A stretch of 64,000 nt of DNA from Hyposmocoma kahamanoa (GCF_003589595.1 NW_020653750.1:7211376-7275375), one strand, 5' to 3'; shown: positions 31,670 to 43,279, numbered from the stretch's first letter. Notes: generated by a model not told the origin, from the letters alone. Made by a program: numbers and translations.

Positions 31670-33930
31670 AAGCGAAAGCTGGGGTCTGCTTGTTTGTCCG
31701 GGCAGATGTTTGCTGTCGCCGTCTGCGTCATTTGGAGGACCCCTCCTTCTCCATCCCTGGGGTACATGTTGACCTGGGCAGTCATTGCCGTGTCTACATT
31801 TGCCTCTACAGATCCCACCACGGCGACATGGAGACAACTCGTCTCATAGACCACCTTACTCGAGCGGCAGATGACGCGCAGGCGTAGTTTCCTACAGCGG
31901 AATTGGTGTTTTTAGAGGACTTCAATGCTCACCACGAGTCGTGGTTAAGTTCCTCTAAAACTGACCATGCTGGAAGAACTGCCCACACATTCGCTCTCAC
32001 ACACGATTTAACCCAACAGCTAAACCAGCCCACCCGGATTCCAGATAGGGTTGGTGACGCGCCTTCTTTGTTGGACCTTCTGCTAACGTCTCGCCCGGCT
32101 GGATATCGGGTGGAGGTCCAAGCCCCTCTGGGCACTTCGGATCACTGCTTGATATCCACTAAAGTGGCAACGTTACTGCCACTACCACCTACTGTGGCTA
32201 AACGCCGCATTTGGCATTATGCGTCGGCAGATTGGGACGGTATGCGGGACTATTTTGCATCCGTTCCTTGGCGGCAGCGCTGTTTTAGTGAGGTGGATTC
32301 AACAGCTAGCGCGACTGCCGTTGCTGATGAGATCTTAATCGGGATGGAATACTACATCCCGCACTCGGATCTCGTCAGTAGAGGGAGGCGCAACCGCTGG
32401 TTCAACCGCGAGTGTGCTGTGGCTGTTGAGAACAAACAGACTGCATACCGCGCTTGGATCAGGGGTCTAGCTTCAGACGATCCCATTACGAACTCACTTA
32501 AAACAGCCTACAATAATGCCACCAGGTCTAGCAAAAGAGCGTACATCAGAGTGGATGCTCAGCGCGTCCCACGAGTTGGCCAAGAACTCCTGACGCATTC
32601 CACTGCTAGTCGTAGCTACTGGCGTTTGGCCAGAGCTGTTGCCTCGAACTTCTGCCAGCCCTCGCTGCCCCCGCTGAGATATTCTGACGGCAATCTAGCC
32701 CACAAGCCGCAAGATAAAGCCGACCTCTTGGCAAATATGTTTGCGCCTAACTCCTGTCTCGACGACTTTACAGTCGCACAGCCACCAACTCTGCCTCATT
32801 TTGGCTACACGATGTCTGATATTTGTATCAGACAATGCGATGTGCGTACGCAGCCGCAGTCTCTCGACGTCCGGAAAGCTAGTGGTCCTGATGGTATCCC
32901 AGCGACTGTACTTAGGAATTGCGCAGCTGAGTTGACCCCCGTGCTAACGCGACTATATCGTCTGTCATTCTCTTCAGGTCGTGTGCCGGACACTTGGAGG
33001 GAGGCTAATGTGCAACCAGTTCCCAAAAAAGGCGACCGATCAGACCCTCATAATTACCGTCCCATAGCCATTACTTCCATAATATGCAAGGTTTTAGAGC
33101 GGATCCTTAACAAACTAGTGACTTAATACCTAGAACATCACTCCATAATTAATGAACGGCAGTATGGGTTTCGTCCGAAACGATCAACGGGTGACCTTCT
33201 AGCGTACTTATCGCATATTTGGGGTGAGGCTATAGACAAACGTGGCGAGTCGTTGGCTGTTAGCCTCGATATAGCCAAAGCGTTAGATCGGGTCTGGCAC
33301 AAAGCTCTTCTCTCCAAGCTCCCGGCGTACGGTTTGCCAGCCCAGTTATGCAGCTGGATTGCCGATTTCCTTCGTGAGCGGAAAATTCGCGTCGTTTCTG
33401 ACGGCAGCATTTCGAGGTTCGTGAATGTGAACGCCGGCGTACCGCAGGGATCCGTTCTATCTCCCACGCTTTTCCTTCTGCATATCTATGATATGCTTCC
33501 ACTTGGGAATATTCATTGTAATGCAGATGATAGCACTGTTCATGGGGGATATCACGGATTCCCCGCAGCTGGGCACGCCGATACTGACAGAGAGCGATCT
33601 GATCTTGTCGTTGAGCTCAATAGGATATTGGACCTCATCATGGATGCATGGGGATCTAGAAATCTTGTTGAGTTCAACGCCAAGAAAACACAGGTTTGCG
33701 CGTTAACACAAAATTATCGCCGTTCCTTCCCATGCCTTCTCTGATGAGCACAGCACTTTCACCTCAGAGCAGTTTTACCTTGCTCGGTATGGAAATCTGC
33801 TGTGATTTGAATCCAAGCGCAGTGAGGGTTTCATCGCTGCACTAGGTTCCTTCGCGTTTGGATACCACTTTCCACTTAACATCAGGTGGAGTGGAGTCAT
33901 TTGCCTGTCATGTATAAAAAAAAAACACAA
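31670..33930 (+). pseudogene. APE-type LINE ORF2 with frameshift, premature stop and internal deletion
   Basis: The frames 31690-31887 and 31903-33126 carry the end of the endonuclease (GSHCRVYICLYRSHHGD, then EDFNAHHESWL and TSDHCLI) and the start of the RT (VRKASGPDGIP, NYRPIAITSI). A one-base shift separates the two frames at ~31890. A TAA at 33124-33126 interrupts the same frame, which then resumes as YLEHHSIINERQYGFRPKRS and runs to 33744. Motif A reads LDIAKALD (normally AFD) and motif C reads NADD (normally FADD), with GVPQGSVLSPTLF between them. After ~33800 the thumb region is largely deleted and the 3' end (CATCAGGTGGAGTGGAGTCA, TGTATAAAAAAAAAA) follows at once. The clade is uncertain. 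Confidence 0.8.
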
Positions 33931-34084
33931 TAAAAGTACAAGCAAGAATAAAAATAGTGTAAATTTAGAACGCATCCGAAGATAAACTGTTTCTTTGAAT
34001 TAAAAAAAACTGATGTTTTAAAGATCAACCACACCCACAACGTTTTAAAAATCAAAATCTTTTATCTACCATTTTCCTCGCTAT
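33931..34084. other. AT-rich flank
   Basis: Nothing recognised. Confidence 0.4.
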
Positions 34085-34255
34085 AGTGAGCTAAAAACTT
34101 GTGTGCTTCACTCGGCAGCAAAATTGTTTTGCGTCTCGTGTCTTGAAACGCTTGCTACACTCAGTATTCTATGTTTGATCTTACCTACCCCCCGCTTGCT
34201 CAGGTTTCAATACAAGCACTCGCGTCAAACAACAACTTTGCAGCCTTGTATAACA
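34085..34255. repeat. Repeat-L, copy 1
   Basis: Shares GCTCGGCAGCAAA-type sequence and GCTTGCTCAGGTTT-CAATACAAGCACTCGCGTCA with the reverse complement of 62690-62815. It contains TTTGCAGCC and CGGCAGCAAA as near-mirror motifs. Confidence 0.55.
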
Positions 34256-34394
34256 AATAACTATTATTATATAACTGTGTTAATTATATTTCGAATCATT
34301 AAAATGATTAATCAATACTACTCATTCGTAAGGCAGATTTCTCTAAAAAAAATGAAATATAATTATTTAAATATTTTCTTATGTAGAACGTTTT

Positions 34395-34535
34395 AGGACT
34401 TGTCAATTTATGTCTCATGGTGTTGGGCGTAGTGTCAGTGCCCCTCAGATCCTTGTGATTTGATGCCCTGAGTGGTACTGCAATTTGTTACGGACAGGCG
34501 TACCGCTTAGTAGGCGCACGACGCCAAAAAAAAGA
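34395..34535 (+). mobile_element. SINE-A, 3' half
   Basis: Runs from GGACTTGTCAATTTATGTCT through CAGATCCTTGTGATTTGATG to GTAGGCGCACGACGCCAAAA. The very end (GTCACTTGG) is lost. Confidence 0.7.
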
Positions 34536-34689
34536 ATTAAATAATCTGACATGGCTAAAAGGGGCTTGGTATAAAATGTTAAAACTGTTTGCTAATCTTT
34601 TGCACAAAGTTTCTATTTCATTATAGTTTTAAAAGAATCTTTTATAGAAACCTACACGTTGCCCCTTAAATGAGATTTGAAGAAGCTAT

Positions 34690-34830
34690 TCCACGTACAA
34701 GGTTGGCAAATTAGATGAACCCATGAACCCAAAGATGAACCCAGTTTATTGAATTTCACTCACTTCCCGTTAATCGACCGTTAAATTTCAATGAAACTTA
34801 GCACATAGATGTAATTCCAATAATAAAAAA
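34690..34830. repeat. Repeat-E fragment
   Basis: GGCAAATTAGATGAAC, then CGACCGTTAAATTTCAATGA and ACATAGATGTAATTCCAATA match the right half of repeat-E. Confidence 0.5.
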
Positions 34831-35230
34831 GTAAATTGTTGTGGTGACCTACAGATCTGATGTTAGAAATGGCAGACAGTTCGATACCTCCAATGAACAC
34901 TACGTCAACTTAATTTTTGGATTTGCTCTGTTTTTATTTTGTTTTTTGTTCTTTTTTTTTCACAACATTCGATAGCATAATATTAGTAAATAAATATGGC
35001 TGTTTACAAAAATAACAGAAAATGACAAAATAAATAAACTTGGCGTAGTGTTAATTCATCGAGACGAGAAGACTCCTCAATAGTGTACAGCAGCCATGTG
35101 TTTGGGCTCATATTATTCGTTTTACCGTCGAAGAGACAGCGATAGCGAACGCAACGAATACGGAGCTAACTTTTATGGTCGGTTTTTTATAATTATTCAT
35201 GAATATAATTTTTAGATTTCTTTCCAGAAG
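34831..35230. other. AT-rich sequence, no feature seen
   Basis: Nothing recognised. Confidence 0.4.
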
Positions 35231-35280
35231 TTTATTTAGTTTGTACCTTTTTTTTTTTTTTTTTTATTTAGTTTGTACCT
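35231..35280 (-). mobile_element. Poly(T) insertion flanked by an 18-bp direct repeat
   Basis: TTTATTTAGTTTGTACCT occurs at 35231-35248 and again at 35263-35280 with only T residues between. This is the footprint expected of a retrotransposition event that left nothing but a poly(A) tail (minus orientation) between its target-site duplications. Confidence 0.7.
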
Positions 35281-35694
35281 AAAAGTTAAGTAAATAAGAT
35301 TATTGCCAAAAAGTACAATGTAATATGAAAAATCGTTAAAACATTAATTTAACTTCAGAATCCTAATTCCGTTATTGCCCCAGTTATTTCAAATTGTAGT
35401 TGACATTTGCTGTTAAATTTTATTGCTCGAGAACTCGAGAGCGTTGGATTCAGGATTCGTATCGCACAAATCGTTAGTTCATTGGGTTTATGTGACGGGT
35501 TTCATATGAAAGTTTAAATATTCCATTATAATATAATATTACTACGCGCTGAATATTAAAACTTAAAACTCAGACCTAACATATCAAGTTGACGTATCCT
35601 ACGCATTCTTCTGTCAGATACGTAGTTATACATTTTATGACTATTGCATTGCAAATTCTATCTATAACTCCAATAGATAAATTATAACTTTTTA
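35281..35694. other. AT-rich sequence, no feature seen
   Basis: Nothing recognised. Confidence 0.4.
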
Positions 35695-35935
35695 ATAGTA
35701 AAAAAACCGAACTCGAAAGTGAAATTACATCTATTTGTCAAATTTTATTGAAACCGGTTAAAGGAACGTGGAAATCCAATAAACTGGATTCATCCCCTAA
35801 TTTTCCACCCTTGGAGCTGGAATATTTTCGTCAAATTTGAATTAGATTATTACTAAGGTACCCCCTTTCCAACACAAAAGAATCATCAAAATCGGTTCTC
35901 AAATATCGGAGTAAGAGTCGGTTGAAAAATAGAAA
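35695..35935. repeat. Repeat-E, standard form
   Basis: Runs from AAAAAACCGAACTCGAAAGT through GATTCATCCCCTAATTTTCC and AGAATCATCAAAATCGG to GAGTCGGTTGAAAAA. Confidence 0.7.
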
Positions 35936-35977
35936 AACAATTTTATGCATTTTTCAAAACTTCTAAAACGGTATTTC

Positions 35978-36283
35978 ATCATCATTATCTGCCCATTTAT
36001 GCGTCCCAATGTACGGGTCTCCTCTCAGGCGAGAGTTTATGCCATGGTCCGCCACGCTGGCTCAATATGGGTTGGGGACTTCACACGTTTTCCGAGGTTT
36101 GTGAACCTTCTCCGTCATGCAGGTTTTCGCAGGATGTTTTCCTTCACCGAAAAGTTCATGGTGAATTTCAAATTAAATTTCACATATAAATTCCGAAAAA
36201 ATCCGTGATGCCATGCCGGATTCGAACCCAAGATCTCTGCTTGAGAGGCGGTAGGTCTAACCATTAGGCTATGACGGATCCTT
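35978..36283 (-). mobile_element. SINE-B, tRNA-derived (lepidopteran type), near full length
   Basis: In the minus orientation the head is tRNA-like, with TAGCCTAATGGTTAGACC (A-box region) and GGGTTCGAATCCGGC (B-box). The body carries the sequence TTTTCCTTCACCGAAAA (read on plus) and ends near GCGTCCCAATGTACGGGTC. Other copies are at 51965, 52870, 56318 and 61585. Confidence 0.8.
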
Positions 36284-36299
36284 TTTGCACGGTATTTCC

Positions 36300-36443
36300 A
36301 TTTGATAAAATCGAATTTCAAAGTGTAATCGCTACTAATTTGCTTACAATTATTTAGAAGCGCCGCTGCAGCGGCAGCGTCACGGTCGCGCCACACACGC
36401 CCTATTGCAACGCGTCTACAAGCGTCTAACATAAAGGCGCCCT
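36300..36443. mobile_element. hAT-like MITE, second copy, one end visible
   Basis: The right end AAGCGTCTAACATAAAGGCG-CCCTA and the interior GCGCCGCTGCAGCGGC match the element type at 3734-3907. The left end is not clear; it abuts SINE-B. Confidence 0.5.
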
Positions 36444-39015
36444 AATCATTTTATCTCTAGGTGTACAAGCGATATTCGTACTTTCTCGGATTCGAATAGG
36501 ACTTAGTGCCCAAGCGCCATTCGAAGTGGATCCAAGTTTTATAGATTTGTGTGATAATAAAGTAAAAATGCGTCTTGTAGATTAAAAAAATGTGTTTTTC
36601 AGGTAGGGAATTAGGTCACGTAGTATAGGCAAGTTTCTTAATGGCTCAAAATCAGGGAGGAAAATTATTGCATAATGGACATTCATTTTGTTTCACATTT
36701 TTACATTAATTTTGTATTATTGTTATTATTGATTTTTATTGAATTTCACGATGATATTCATAAATTTTTTTGTGAGATAACGTGAAATAACTCCACTATT
36801 ACTCTATTAATCTACGAATATAATAAACTTATGTATTTTTTATTCTTACAAATAAAAAATAATTAATAATGCAAAGTACGAACACACAGAAAAATTGCTA
36901 TCTATATTGCGCGCTGATAATGATAACGTTACTACACAAAAACCTGCATTTTTTATTTTTAACGCCAAATTTGAGTAAAAACCTCCGTGTGAGTTGTTTG
37001 CAGAACTGTCTACATGACATGGCGACATTATGCTTTATAAGCGGCACGCGGCATAGACAATGGCCACAACATCGACATTTTGTAGTACTGGCAGAGATCG
37101 CTGAGATGCCAAACAGCTTACTGATAACTCTGTGAAAGATACAGTTATTTTTTGGATAGTGTCGTTTTGCATTAAGACTAATCAGATAAACGCGGGATAC
37201 ATGAAAAATATTCATTAAAGTTATCCTTACATACTCCATTTAAGAAGTTTTGATATTAAATTTCATGACGATATTGCACAATAAAAATATTAATCTACAT
37301 GAAAAAAAAAAAGACAAATAGTGCCACAGCACTATATAAAATTCTCAAAAAATACTTTATTGTGGTAAGTGAAAGTTAGTAAAATACGAGTACTTTTTAA
37401 ATTTTCTTTTAGCGTTTTTGTTTTTCATTGCTCATTATTCAAAATCTAATATTTTGGGTTGTGTCTCTATCATTCTTAGTGTGAGATATACATTTTTCAA
37501 TACAGATTTACATACAGATTACGTTTACGTAATTATCAAGTAGCTAACCATAACATTTATTCCATAATCAAAATAGGGGAGTACCGGAAGAAACTATCCT
37601 TTTTCGGGAAAGACGTGTGCTGGAATGTACCACAAATGTATGTATATCAACAAACTTTAACTTGCGCTGACAGCTAAAATCTCGAACTCTCCGCCTACTG
37701 ATATGTTCCCCGACGAATACAGCCTTGGACCTTTTGAGGACAGAGTGAATAGGCATTTTATAGCCAATTACATGCTTGAATACCTATCATTGATCATATT
37801 AGAATATCAGAATGTGGAGGTTAGGTACTTTGATGTTTCCGACAACAATCTTATTTATACCAATCTCCTCAATTACTACGACTTGTCTTCACATTGATGT
37901 TGTCAAATTAATATCTGTTATAATTTTTACTTGATTTAGTTTTAAGTTTGTAATCTCATTTTTTTTGTAATCGTTATACCAATATGTTTACACTTGTGTG
38001 TGTTACGGAGCGGCCGGTACGAAGTCATACATCGGCTCCGAGGCAGAATATTTAGCATGTTTTAATTTCGCGCCGTTTTTAGGCAGGCAGATAATATAAA
38101 GTGTTCACCTATGATATTTATCCATAGTTGGGGAATTAACGTAAAGTCGCTATTAGTTGCACAATACATTTCAGTTTGCATTGACTCAAGGTCCTTCCGT
38201 TTACTATTTATAATTATTATTTTACTAAAAAGAAAAACAAATTAAGTAAAACAAAAAAAATGCAGTCGAGTTCTTGAATTATTGATGTTATTTAATGTAC
38301 TTTTCCTTGCGGAAAGACGAAGATCTTTAGACCATGCAGCCTAGTCAAGTACATAGATATCTTTGAGCCTAGTCTTTTTTATATTTTTTTAATTCATATG
38401 GTAACCTTAGTAACGGTTATAATCATTATAAACGTACTCTGTTATTGCATAGTCAGTACACACTGTTTTACACACGGTTTGTTGTTTGCTTATTAATATA
38501 TGATTTATGTTTTGTCTTGTTTAAATGCTTACAAAACAAGATGCATAGTGTGAAATTTTCTATAGTATTTCGCGATTATCAAATGCACAAATTATTGAAA
38601 CACCAGAACATTACTTACCGAATCATTGTGAATAATTTAAAACTTTAAATTTATATTCACACCTTTTTTATTCACAAATTTATGAACACCGTATCTAGTA
38701 CGCTAGTCTAGTACATAGATATCGTTAAGGCATGAGAAAAAATCTTATCTATTATATATAAAGACAATTAAACAACTCATTAACTAATAAAATACACTAT
38801 ACGGTTTCCGAATTTTTAAATGACAGATTTCTAATTTCATTGCCTAATTTATTATACTAGATCTTTTATTTTGACGTAATTTACTTTACTATTATTATTA
38901 TTTATTGTCTAGTCACATTCTAAAACTATTATCGTTAAAATTTACCCATATAACTATCATCGTGATTAAATTACTGAGTGACTTATTAAATCCATGGTTT
39001 TTTTTTTATATAATC
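36444..39015. other. AT-rich intergenic sequence
   Basis: Frames of up to 113 codons (36898-37239, minus) and 64 codons (37703-37897, plus) are open but without recognisable domains or splice-site support. No repeat family identified. Confidence 0.35.
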
Positions 39016-39182
39016 AAGTGACGGGAAGAACACGTCGTGCGCCTGATGGTAAGCTGCACGCCTGTCCATAACAATTGCAGTGCCACTGAGAGCTTTAAAT
39101 CGCAAAGATCTGAGGAGTATTGCCACTGCGCCCGTCACCCTGAGACACATGTTGACAAGTCCCATGTGCCTGTAATTTCACT
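39016..39182 (-). mobile_element. SINE-A, 3' half
   Basis: Runs from CAAGTGACGGGAAGAACACG through TTTAAATCGCAAAGATCTGA to CCCATGTGCCTGTAATTTCA. A T-run at 39000-39008 is the reverse of its poly(A). Confidence 0.75.
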
Positions 39183-39659
39183 ATGTATGTCCAATCATAC
39201 GATATTATTAAAAAAAACATGTTACATCTGATGGTTTAGGCTGTTGAAGTACATATGAGTAAATATATATATGTAAGTGTGTACCTCAAGATATTTGTAT
39301 ACCTAATGTTTGGCCGGACATAGTGAAACTATGCTTATTTTGTATATACCTGAATTATGAAATAAGAAAATCTAATTTTTAGTTTAAATATTCTCGTTCC
39401 TTGAGACGCCATTTCCCTGAAAAACACATCTTACTCCGCACCTGAGTATATAAACGCATTCAGATGTTTCTCTACGACTTGAATAAGTGGAAAATGTATT
39501 TATAATCATCGAAGGTATTTTTGATGTTCCCGTGGTGCATTTTTATCACAGTATGCCTACTTAGTAACTTTCCCTTAGGCACAAATGCTTAAACGTTATG
39601 ATTTTAAAAACATACCAACCAACATTTGAATTTAATTTTGAAAAAAAAAAATGATAATA
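39183..39659. other. AT-rich sequence, no feature seen
   Basis: Nothing recognised. Confidence 0.4.
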
Positions 39660-39955
39660 ACAATATCTATTATCTTTATTAATACAAAGAGCGAAAGTCG
39701 AACCGGATATCATATATTTGTCATAGATAGCGCTACGGCTAATAAGTCGTTGAAAACCTCATACAAAAACCCGACAAAACAAGTACATACAAAAATTCGT
39801 GAGATCCGCTGGTTCGTTCCGTGGCTTAGGTGCCATAGCGTTGGCACGGTTTGCGAGAAGACGTCGGTTCGAATCCGGCCGGATCGACGGAATTTTTTCT
39901 AAGTTACAATTATTAATACAAAGTAGGTGGAGGTGTAGGAGTAATTTCGCAAAAA
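39660..39955 (+). mobile_element. Repeat-F, tRNA-like arm on the right only
   Basis: TCATAGATAGCGCTACGGCT marks the middle. GTGGCTTAGGTGCCATAGCG and GTCGGTTCGAATCCGGCC are the A- and B-box regions of the tRNA-like arm. ATTATTAATACAAAG ends the arm. The left arm is reduced to a remnant (AGTCGAACCGGATATC). Confidence 0.65.
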
Positions 39956-40049
39956 ATAATTTAATATAAATTCAATACAAATTTCGTTACCTATTAACTA
40001 TCATTATAATTTCATAGTTTTAATTATTAATTGCAACATTTTTATTCTA

Positions 40050-40353
40050 AAAAATATCGATCTCAAAAGTTTGCTTATCGGCTTTTTTATTGGAAATTAC
40101 ACCTATTTGCCGAGTTTTATTGAAATCGGTTAAAGACAAGAGCTCGAAACCGGATTCATCCCCTAGTTTTGCCACCTTTACAGGTGGGAATATTTTCTTC
40201 AAATTTAAATGGGACCAATATTGAGGTATCGATTTTGATGATTCTTTTCTCCAATAAAAAACAATGATCAAAATCGGTTCACAAATGCCCTACATAATAC
40301 ACAAAAAAAATACAGTCAAATTGAGAACCTCCTCCTTTTTGGAGTCGGTTAAA
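40050..40353. repeat. Repeat-E, standard form
   Basis: Runs from ATCGATCTCAAAAGTTTGC through CATCCCCTAGTTTTGCCACC to CTCCTTTTTGGAGTCGGTTA. A small internal duplication of GATTCTTTTCTCCAATAAA-type sequence is present. Confidence 0.65.
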
Positions 40354-41054
40354 ATTTAATGTCCCTTGTGTAACTTTCCTCCCAGATTTTTATCCATTGA
40401 ATGAAACTTGTAGTCGTTTTGTTTATTTTTATATGTTCTGCCTGCATTCCTACGTGACCTAATTTCGTACCTGAAAAACACTTTTTTTTTCATTGCATTT
40501 TTCACTTTTTTTTTTCAACACTTAATAATCAACAAGCTACAAGAAACAAGGTACATAAAACATATTTTGTTATTTATGAGGCACTTTTGTTTTGTATTCT
40601 AAGCTGTGACCTAAATGCAATAATAAGTTCCTAATGCAATTTTAACTACGACCAAGATACTTGCTGCTCTTCACATAAGCGTGAGCAGAATTTCCGAAAC
40701 ATTAATATTAAATGGCGGTCATTTGCGTCATATATCGTCACATATTTTAATTTTTAATTTTTTTTTTTAAGTAATATTATGCACAAGGCAGGCTACATAA
40801 GGTTCCTTTTCGTATGACTACAATATTTTCCAACTCGATTGTAGTCAAAGCAATTTACAGGTCACAGTTCTATTTTCAGTGGCAAGGTTTACGACGATCG
40901 TATCCTAGTTAGTCGCACAAAAGCAATTCGTATCTGAAAAAAATTATTAAGAACATTGCAGAATTTGTTACGTAAATACCTAAAGTTTTGGTAGAGATTC
41001 TATAACAATTATATAGTCTTGAGAACACTGATAGTCTACTTTTAAGACCGAGTG
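40354..41054. other. AT-rich sequence, no feature seen
   Basis: Nothing recognised. Confidence 0.4.
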
Positions 41055-41235
41055 CTCATTTAAAAGGGATTTAGTGTGTCTGTTGTGAGGTTGATTTGAA
41101 AGCTTCGAGTTCTTGGATTTTTGCGATTATTGTACATTGAAAATGTAGCAAATTTTTATGGATATAAATTGGATATTTGTTTTTTAAACAAACCAACGTT
41201 TGGGTCCTTTACAATTCCCGGCTCAGCGAGATGGT
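41055..41235 (-). repeat. Repeat-H copy
   Basis: GAGTTCTTGGATTTTTGCGA at the left and CAAACCAACGTTTGGGTCC at the right are the minus-strand forms of the family landmarks. Confidence 0.5.
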
Positions 41236-41401
41236 AAAGTCATCAGCCAGTTATACCATGCAACTTTTTATTTTATTTCATTTGAATGTTAAATATCAGA
41301 GAAGAAATACAATTTTTTAGTATTAATGAAGACTACTGAATTTCCAAAGAAGTGTCGAAATCAAGAACTTCTATCATTGAATATGTGAAGTAGGCAGTAG
41401 A

Positions 41402-41629
41402 GCATCTGGTGAAAGAGTTCGTTCAGGGAAGTACTGCTATTTTACTTATTTCTGCCGCTGATTAGGTAGGACTTGTAAACTTATGTCTCAGGGTGACGGG
41501 CACGATGATAGTGCCTCTCAGATCTTTGTGATTTAAGACTCAGAGTGGCACTGTAACTGTCATGCACAGGCGTGTCATTTATCATCAGGTGCACGACTTG
41601 TTCGTCCCGTCACTGGGTATCATAAAACA
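41402..41629 (+). mobile_element. SINE-A, internally deleted
   Basis: Runs from GGTGAAAGAGTTCGTTCAGG through GGTGACGGGCACGATGATAG to CACTGGGTATCATAAAA. The segment from GCAGTAATG to ATTACAGGCAC is missing. Confidence 0.75.
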
Positions 41630-41964
41630 AAATATAGTTTCCTAATCCTAATTTCTACAGGGAAGATGGTTTCTTCGTACCACCAGTTTGGGATCCAGTA
41701 TTTCCTCTAATGGAAAATCCCAAACAGACATAATACTGCAGTACTAATTAATATGTTTTAGTTTATTCTAATTTCTATTAATAATTAATAATAAATTGAA
41801 CTTAATAAGAATTCATTCGATAAAATAATTTGTAAAACTTAATATAGCGTAAATTGGAATGTTTTCTATGTAAAATTTAAAATTAAGGTATTTAATTAGT
41901 AACTTTAGAAAAAAAGATAGGGTGGTTTGCATCAATATTAGACATAATTAGTTGAAGACTGTAC
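41630..41964. other. AT-rich sequence, no feature seen
   Basis: Nothing recognised. Confidence 0.4.
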
Positions 41965-42105
41965 CACCTCAGTCAACCGTGACCATGGGACCTGTAAAGG
42001 GCCCGAAACGTCGGTTTGTTTGAAAAAACAAATATACGCGATTTAAATCCGGAAAAATAGTTTCATTTCCTATGTGTAACAATCGCGAAAACCTAAGAAC
42101 TCGAT
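41965..42105 (+). repeat. Repeat-H, best copy (Penelope-terminal-repeat-like)
   Basis: GTGACCATGGGACC, TGTAAAG, GGCCCGAAACGTCGG, then AAACAAATATACGCGATTTA and GTTTCATTTCC. GGGACC and GGGCCC can pair around a TGTAAA loop directly before CGAAAC, an arrangement like stem II plus GAAA of a hammerhead ribozyme. The CUGANGA half is not intact. Confidence 0.5.
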
Positions 42106-42140
42106 AAAAATATAATTTGGTAAACATTAATTGCATTTAA

Positions 42141-42345
42141 CTGCCTCCATGGCCGAACGGCTATCATGCCGGACTGCCACGCAGAGGTCCCAAGTTCGAT
42201 TCCCGGGCCGGGAGAAATATTCGTATGGCCTACATTTATTTCTCTCGTGAGTTTGGGTGCAATTTGTGGTTGTCTATGTGTGTGTCCATGGCACCTAGTG
42301 CGGGGCTATGTTGAGTGTGTGCGTTATTATTATTATCTTTATACA
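42141..42345 (+). mobile_element. SINE-C, tRNA-derived
   Basis: The head contains TGGCCGAACGGCTATCATGC (A-box region) and AAGTTCGATTCCCGGGCC (B-box), in the order and spacing of a tRNA with a long variable arm. The tail is GTGCGGGGCTATGTTGAGTG followed by ATTATTATTATC. The second copy is at 55558-55780. Confidence 0.75.
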
Positions 42346-42583
42346 TGTAACACAGTATACGTTCAATCTAACCATCGCATTGTGCATATGAAAACGCGTC
42401 ATTCGTCACGTCACTCTCACTGGGCCGCGCGGCCGCGTTAAAACTTTGTAATTTGATGTTCGTTTAAACAATGGTAGAGATGTGCAGTTATAACTTTTTA
42501 ATTTATAATAAAAAGTCAAAAATAATTTCAGTTATTTCAGTTGTCAGTTTCAAAAATAGTTGAGTCAGTTATTTTGTCTAGAG

Positions 42584-43060
42584 CATCGAATATATAACCA
42601 GAAATAGAGACGAAATAAGGGTCATCCATCCCTGGCAACTCATCAGGTAAATGGGCCTTATATAACTTTGAAATATTAACTCTGGTTCGTTCTCGAAATT
42701 GCAAATTAGAAAACTGAAATAGTACAACGCCAACAACTGACCTGTGTCCGTATACTCCAAAAATCTTATGTATTTATTGTTATAAAGATAATATCTCTAA
42801 CAATGGGGTCTGTTCCATACGGTGGTGTGGGAAAAACATCTAATTACAATCACATTTCATCGGTAATTTAATATTAAATAAGTAATTTTGCAATTTTCGT
42901 CCATTATAACAAATCTCAAGTTAAACTGGTCGTAACTCGTCAATTGTTTCGAACTCGGGTTGGCCAATCGAAGCGTAGTTGTCACAGTAATAATTTATCA
43001 GAATAGTTTTCAAACAAATTAAATTATATTTCGTCTCTATTTCTGGTTATATACTCGATG
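42584..43060. mobile_element. MITE-G, 477 bp, with ~34-bp TIRs
   Basis: The left end CATCGAATATATAACCAGAA and the reverse complement of the right end CATCGAGTATATAACCAGAA match almost completely for about 34 bases. The interior has no ORF. A full second copy lies inverted at 49756-50280 and a terminal piece at 44010-44115. GAG flanks both sides of this copy; whether that is a target duplication is unclear. Confidence 0.8.
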
Positions 43061-43062
43061 GA

Positions 43063-43279
43063 GGCCATATACCAGAATGTTTAATTTGTAAAAATAATGA
43101 CTAGATTTGTCTTTTGTTTTCAATCTAATGGAATTGGCCAGCAGTGTCCAGGACTGTAGTAGATAATTATATTGTGCATCACTGGCCACATAAACCAGAA
43201 TGTTAATTTGAAAAAAGAGACTTCAGTCATCTTTTGTTTTCGGTTTGGTATATCTGGCCAGTGTTGCCCATAAGCGTAG
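43063..43279. repeat. Two diverged direct repeats of ~97 bp, 120-bp period
   Basis: GCCATATACCAGAATGTTTA...TGGCCAGCAGTGTCC (43063-43159) is repeated as GCCACATAAACCAGAATGTT...TGGCCAGTGTTGCCC (43183-43279). It directly follows MITE-G. Confidence 0.65.

Noticed and set aside
36898..37239. 113-codon minus-strand frame with several Cys residues
   Set aside because: The Cys-x2-Cys spacing is not maintained as a zinc finger, there is no similarity I recognise, and an overlapping plus-strand frame is equally open.
41965..42105. Annotating repeat-H as a functional hammerhead ribozyme
   Set aside because: The hairpin and GAAAC half are present, but the CUGANGA core is not intact in any of the six copies, so only a resemblance is reported.
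42141..42215. tRNA gene candidates (also at 1660, 36230, 39830, 55560 and 62380)
   Set aside because: The A- and B-box motifs are good, but each is followed by a shared non-tRNA body found at several loci, and the cloverleaf stems are imperfect. They are SINE heads.
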